Under the pieces are notes generated by a model, which ran no database searches, was not told where the DNA came from, and saw only the letters and a program-made list of their open reading frames with translations. DNA of 64,000 nucleotides from Methanoregula sp. Lineage in GTDB: Archaea; Halobacteriota; Methanomicrobia; Methanomicrobiales; Methanospirillaceae. The stretch lies in the NCBI RefSeq assembly GCF_023227875.1, contig NZ_JALOCH010000007.1, forward strand, positions 62,001-126,000, in the 5' to 3' direction. Each line of letters begins with the position of its first letter. Within the stretch, counting starts at the first letter, position 1. Made by a program: the position numbers and the translations under genes. Positions 60,337 to 64,000 of the stretch are shown here, piece after piece.

Positions 60337-61211
60337 GAACAAATCCTCTTCTGCAGATATTCCATCATCGCTTTGTTTAGATGGGGATCCCGTAGGGCAA
60401 AATCAATAATCGTTTCAATATATCCCAGTTTATCACCGGTATCATAGCGCTTGCCTTCAAACTGGTATGCATACACCGGGTGATCTTTGAGAAGAAGCTT
60501 GATGGCATCCGTCAGCTGGATCTCATTTCCAACCCCGCGATTTGTATTTTTCAGGCAATCAAAAATTTCCGGAACGAAAATGTACCTGCCAACGGCACCC
60601 ATATCCGAGGGTGCTTTATCCGGTTCAGGTTTTTCAACAATATCTTCAACCCTGACGAGATCCGGTTCGATTGCATTCCCCTTGATGATGCCATAACTAC
60701 AGACTTTTTCACGTGGCACATGTTCAATTGAGATCACTGACGATGTAAACCGGGAATATACTGTCATTAACTGTGCCGTGCAGGGTTTTGAGTTAGTTAT
60801 TATATCGTCCCCAAGCAGTACCGCGAACGGCTCATTACCGATATGGTTTTCAGCCCTGAGAATTGCGTCGCCAAGCCCGTTTGGCTCTTTCTGCCGGACA
60901 TAATGAATGGTCGGGAAATCCGCAATTTCCCTGAGCCTGTTCAGGGTAGTATCATTGTGTTGATCTTTTAACCGCATCTCAAGTTCAGGTGCCGCATCAA
61001 AATAATCCTCAATTGCACGTTTTCCCCGGCCGGTAATAATGATGATATCATCAATGCCGGATTTAACCGCTTCTTCTACCACATAATGAATAACGGGTTT
61101 ATCGATGATGGGGAGCATCTCTTTTGGCATCGATTTTGTGACGGGTAAAAACCGGGTGCCAAGTCCCGCAGCCGGGATAACCGCTTTATGTATGTTCTGT
61201 TTTTTTCTCAT
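60333..61211 (-). CDS. galU: UTP-glucose-1-phosphate uridylyltransferase
   Basis: A 292-residue nucleotidyltransferase making UDP-glucose. Nucleotide loop AVIPAAGLGTRFLPVTKSMPKEMLPI (about 10-35), PVIHYVVEEAVKSGIDDIIIITGRGKRAIEDYFD, FAVLLGDDIITN (metal) and ENVEKPEP-type DIVEKPEPDKAPSD. NRGVGNEIQLTDAI and YDTGDKLGYI complete the family pattern. Directly feeds the UDP-glucose dehydrogenase upstream. Confidence 0.94.
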   Translation of the reverse strand: MRKKQNIHKAVIPAAGLGTRFLPVTKSMPKEMLPIIDKPVIHYVVEEAVKSGIDDIIIITGRGKRAIEDYFDAAPELEMRLKDQHNDTTLNRLREIADFPTIHYVRQKEPNGLGDAILRAENHIGNEPFAVLLGDDIITNSKPCTAQLMTVYSRFTSSVISIEHVPREKVCSYGIIKGNAIEPDLVRVEDIVEKPEPDKAPSDMGAVGRYIFVPEIFDCLKNTNRGVGNEIQLTDAIKLLLKDHPVYAYQFEGKRYDTGDKLGYIETIIDFALRDPHLNKAMMEYLQKRICS

Positions 61212-61249
61212 TCCCGGTCACCGGAGCCTGATTATCATCTTAATCATAG

Positions 61250-62521
61250 TTACCAGCATATCCCGTCAGTTCCCTTACAGGCAAGTATTCGCCGGCCTTC
61301 AATAATTATCCTGTGCGCCATCAGGTCAAACTCCTTGTCGAGCCGGGAAAATTCCGGCCATTCGGTCATCACCAGGCAACCATCCGCACCGGCGAGCGCA
61401 TCCGCTGCACAGGGACAATATTCAATTTCAGGAAAAATTTGCTGCATATTGGAGATTGCCATCGGATCATAAGCTGAAATTTGAGCCCCATTCTGCAATA
61501 ACTCACGGATTACCGGGATCGCACACGAATCGCGGATGTCATCGGTATTGTCCTTGAATGCAAGCCCAAGGACTGCAATCCGTTTCCCGGATATGCTGCC
61601 AATTTTTTCTTCAAGAAGTGCAACCATCCGGTGGGGTTGTTGTTCATTCACAGAAAGAACCGATTGCAATAGTACCGGATTTTCACCGGCCTTTTTTGCC
61701 AAGGATATCAGTGCCGAAACATCCTTGGGAAAACAACTCCCGCCAAATCCTGCCCCGGCATTCAGGAATAACGAGCCGATACGGGGATCATATCCCACAC
61801 CTTTCATGACTTCATACACATCGATACCAAGATGTTTGCAGATATTACCGATTTCATTCGAGAACGAGATCTTTGTTGCAAGAAATGCGTTTGATGTATA
61901 CTTGATCATCTCCGCAGCCGAAAGACCGGTATCTATAACCGGCGCAGAAATTCCCTGATAGACGAGTGCGACTTGTTTTCCGGCACGTGAATCATTGCTG
62001 CCGATGATAATCCGGTCCGGGTGCATGAAATCCTCAACGGCTCTTCCCTCCCGGAGAAACTCGGGATTCATCGCAAATCCGATCTCATTCTCGGTTTTTC
62101 CGGAAGTTTTCAGAACACATGGCCGCACAATTTTTTCCGTTGTACCAGGAGGAACTGTGCTCTTTACGACAACACAGCAATACGATGAATTGTTTTTCAA
62201 TGCAGTCCCGATGGAAGAACTGGCTGATTCAAGGTAAGAAAGATCCGCACTTCCATCAGGTTTTGGCGGTGTTCCGACACAGATGAAAACAATATCTGCT
62301 GATGCAATTGTATCAAATCCGGTACTTGCATGAAGGTTTTTTCCTGCATGCTGGTTCAGGAGCGTTTCCAGTCCAATCTCATAAATCGGGGGTTTGCCAT
62401 TATTGATCGCCCTGACTTTTTCTGCATTGATCTCAATAATAATTACATCGTGCCCGAGCTGTGCAAAACAGGTCCCTGTTACAAGGCCTACGTACCCTCC
62501 CCCAACAATAGAGATTTTCAT
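61250..62521 (-). CDS. ugd: UDP-glucose 6-dehydrogenase
   Basis: A 423-residue enzyme oxidising UDP-glucose to UDP-glucuronate. NAD site MKISIVGGGYVGLVTGTCFAQLGH (1-24), FICVGTPPKPDGSADLSYLESA (about 79), STVPPGTTEK, the catalytic Cys in GAGFGGSCFPKDVSALI (about 258) and VLGLAFKDNTDDIRDS (about 313). Standard length. 38 bp upstream of galU, forming ugd-galU-epimerase. Confidence 0.94.
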   Translation of the reverse strand: MKISIVGGGYVGLVTGTCFAQLGHDVIIIEINAEKVRAINNGKPPIYEIGLETLLNQHAGKNLHASTGFDTIASADIVFICVGTPPKPDGSADLSYLESASSSIGTALKNNSSYCCVVVKSTVPPGTTEKIVRPCVLKTSGKTENEIGFAMNPEFLREGRAVEDFMHPDRIIIGSNDSRAGKQVALVYQGISAPVIDTGLSAAEMIKYTSNAFLATKISFSNEIGNICKHLGIDVYEVMKGVGYDPRIGSLFLNAGAGFGGSCFPKDVSALISLAKKAGENPVLLQSVLSVNEQQPHRMVALLEEKIGSISGKRIAVLGLAFKDNTDDIRDSCAIPVIRELLQNGAQISAYDPMAISNMQQIFPEIEYCPCAADALAGADGCLVMTEWPEFSRLDKEFDLMAHRIIIEGRRILACKGTDGICW

Positions 62522-62573
62522 GACTGCACTTTCCCCAAAAATCTATTAAATTACAAAATTTATTCACTATATT

Positions 62574-63218
62574 TCATTTCGGAACCTTTTTCCAGTCACT
62601 CAGGAACTTGTTCAATCCAGCATCGGTCAAAGGGTGAGAAAACATTTTTTCTATAACATTAAAGGGAATTGTTGCCACATGCGCGCCTGCTTTTGCCGCC
62701 TCGATTACATGCAATGGATGTCTGATGCTCGCAACAATTATCTCCGTCTGAAAATTGTATGTGTTAAAAATAGTGACCATATCACGGACTATCTGCATTC
62801 CATCATGACCAATATCATCCAGTCGCCCGATAAACGGGCTCACATAGGTTGCCCCGGCTTTTGCAGCCAGTATAGCCTGATTAACAGAAAAAACCAATGT
62901 CACATTGGTCTTAATATTTCTGGCATTGAGAATTTTAACCGCCTTTAAACCTTCTGGAGTCATGGGAATTTTGATTACAACATTTGTTGAAAGTTCTGAC
63001 ATTTTGATAGCTTCGTTTACCATTTCTTCTGATTGAATGCTGATGACTTCCAGACTGATTGGCCCATTCACAATACTTATGATCTCCCGGACAACTTCGT
63101 TAAAATCCCGGTTTTCCTTCGCAATAAGTGTCGGATTTGTGGTAACCCCGTCAATCACACCCCAGTCATTCGCCATTTGAATTTCGTTGATATTCGCGGT
63201 ATCGATAAAGATCTTCAT
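62574..63218 (-). CDS. Transaldolase-like aldolase (fructose-6-phosphate aldolase/TalC family)
   Basis: A 214-residue TIM-barrel protein of the short transaldolase group. MKIFIDTANINEIQMANDWGVIDGVTTNPTLIAKE (1-35) is the family start. The Schiff-base Lys is in NVVIKIPMTPEGLKAV (about 83), with NVTLVFSVNQAILAAKAGATYVSPFIGRLDD behind. Acts in pentose and hexose phosphate conversion, useful for heptose or deoxy-sugar supply. Not coupled to a neighbour: 52 bp to ugd, 45 bp to the fcl-like gene. Confidence 0.9.
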   Translation of the reverse strand: MKIFIDTANINEIQMANDWGVIDGVTTNPTLIAKENRDFNEVVREIISIVNGPISLEVISIQSEEMVNEAIKMSELSTNVVIKIPMTPEGLKAVKILNARNIKTNVTLVFSVNQAILAAKAGATYVSPFIGRLDDIGHDGMQIVRDMVTIFNTYNFQTEIIVASIRHPLHVIEAAKAGAHVATIPFNVIEKMFSHPLTDAGLNKFLSDWKKVPK

Positions 63219-63263
63219 TTTTTCTTCCTCCTCAAAATCTCGTATCCCATATACAATTTCCGT

Positions 63264-64000
63264 TCAGCATTGATCCTCGGCGTCATGCGGTCGTCCCGCC
63301 ACTTCACGATGCTCCTCATACCACGCAATCGTCCGTTCCAGCCCTTCACGGAACGGCATCTGCGCCTCAAACCCGAACTCCCGTTGTGCCCGGCTCACAT
63401 CAAGGCTTCGCTTCGGCTGGCCATCCGGCTTTGTCGTATCCCACCGGATCTCGCCGGAGTATCCGGTCAGTTCCTGGATGAGTGCCACCAGGTCCCGTAT
63501 TGTGATTTCCATACCGGCTCCAAGATTCACCGGATCGGGTTTATTGTACCGTTCGGTCGCAAGAATAATACCACGGGCTGCGTCATCAACATACAAAAAT
63601 TCCCGGGATGCTTTACCGGTACCCCACACGTCAACAAAAGGCTTATTCTCCCATTTCGCATCGGTGAATTTTTTGATGAGTGCCGGGATAACATGCGAAC
63701 TTGACGGGTCAAAGTTATCGCCCGGCCCATAGAGGTTCACCGGTAACAGGTAGATGGAATTAAACCCGTATTCCTGCCGGTATGCCTGTGACTGCACGAG
63801 CAGCATTTTCTTGGCAAGGCCGTAAGGAGCATTCGTCTCTTCCGGGTAACCGGTCCAGAGATCGTCCTCTTTGAAGGGGACCGGGGTAAATTTCGGGTAT
63901 GCACAGATCGTCCCGACAATGACGCATTTATCAACAGGTTCCTGGCGGGCGGCTTCGATCATCTGGATACCCATGATCGCATTGTCATAAAAGAGCTGAG
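63264..64000 (-). CDS. GDP-L-fucose synthase-like SDR, 5' end outside window
   Basis: About 245 residues are visible, with the frame still open at the right edge (AQLFYDNAIMGIQMI). YPKFTPVPFKEDDLWTGYPEETNAPYGLAKKMLLVQ carries the YxxxK active site. YLLPVNLYGPGDNFDPSSSHVIPALIKKF, WGTGKASREFLYVDDAARGI and the last RTIAWYEEH are typical of WcaG/Fcl (3,5-epimerase/4-reductase). The NADP-binding N-terminus is outside. The GDP-mannose dehydratase partner is probably upstream. Confidence 0.88.
   Translation of the reverse strand, partial: QLFYDNAIMGIQMIEAARQEPVDKCVIVGTICAYPKFTPVPFKEDDLWTGYPEETNAPYGLAKKMLLVQSQAYRQEYGFNSIYLLPVNLYGPGDNFDPSSSHVIPALIKKFTDAKWENKPFVDVWGTGKASREFLYVDDAARGIILATERYNKPDPVNLGAGMEITIRDLVALIQELTGYSGEIRWDTTKPDGQPKRSLDVSRAQREFGFEAQMPFREGLERTIAWYEEHREVAGRPHDAEDQC

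Noticed and set aside
1..64000. CRISPR array, tRNA or rRNA
   Set aside because: No regularly spaced direct repeats and no tRNA-like cloverleaf ends or rRNA motifs were noticed.

Overview
The window reads as chromosomal DNA of a euryarchaeal methanogen, most probably a Methanomicrobiales member close to Methanoregula. This is an inference from an AglB-type oligosaccharyltransferase, archaeal HypF, split DUF1616-type surface proteins, archaeal MNT/HEPN and VapBC modules, short leaders with A/T-rich TATA-like boxes, and ATGA or TAATG gene overlaps. No rRNA, tRNA or CRISPR array was seen.

Layout. 1-4.1 kb: the 5' part of a winged-helix regulator, hypF, a coiled-coil protein and a radical SAM enzyme. 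4.1-17.7 kb: a surface-glycan block holding aglB, two cytoplasmic-face glycosyltransferases, a UppP-like protein, divergent DUF1616-like halves, a flippase-like protein, two polytopic GT-C-like proteins, an AglH/MraY-like phosphoglycosyltransferase and a DUF354 protein. From about 11.8 to 27.8 kb the DNA is clearly more A/T-rich and looks like an imported island. It carries glycosyltransferases, a sugar formyltransferase, a GNAT, a NodB-type deacetylase and a methyltransferase-like gene, together with insertion-sequence debris.

24.1-41.7 kb is a long leftward array for nonulosonic acids. It has a sialic/legionaminic-type set (neuB, neuC, neuA with a Gfo/Idh oxidoreductase, a ThDP enzyme and a 2-hydroxyacid dehydrogenase) and a complete pseudaminic acid set (pseB, pseC, an SpsF-type pseF, a pseG-pseH fusion, pseI), followed upstream by an ABC flippase. 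43.2-54.6 kb makes amino-sugar uronates: aminotransferase, 3-dehydrogenase, UDP-sugar dehydrogenase and wecB, then a WbpO/WbpP-like pair. 59.4-64 kb supplies UDP-glucose, UDP-glucuronate and UDP-galacturonate, a transaldolase-like aldolase and the end of a GDP-fucose synthase.

The most unusual part is 43-59 kb. Seven toxin-antitoxin modules, some broken, are interleaved with truncated 5' copies of host glycan genes. wecB is present once intact and twice as 5' fragments, one of which still overlaps the wecC stop codon. An O-antigen-type ABC transporter ATPase gene is present four times, every time only as its 5' end, with TA modules lying in the gaps. A second theme is a family of IS5/IS4-like DNA (one dead roughly 1-kb copy, two short derivatives and one eroded remnant) whose ends share CTCTGTAGAAA and which insert into T-tracts. 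Several reading frames also look broken by a single base, two of them in homopolymers.

Together the genes describe synthesis, activation, transfer and membrane translocation of acidic and N-acylated sugars for N-glycans, S-layer glycans or surface polysaccharide.
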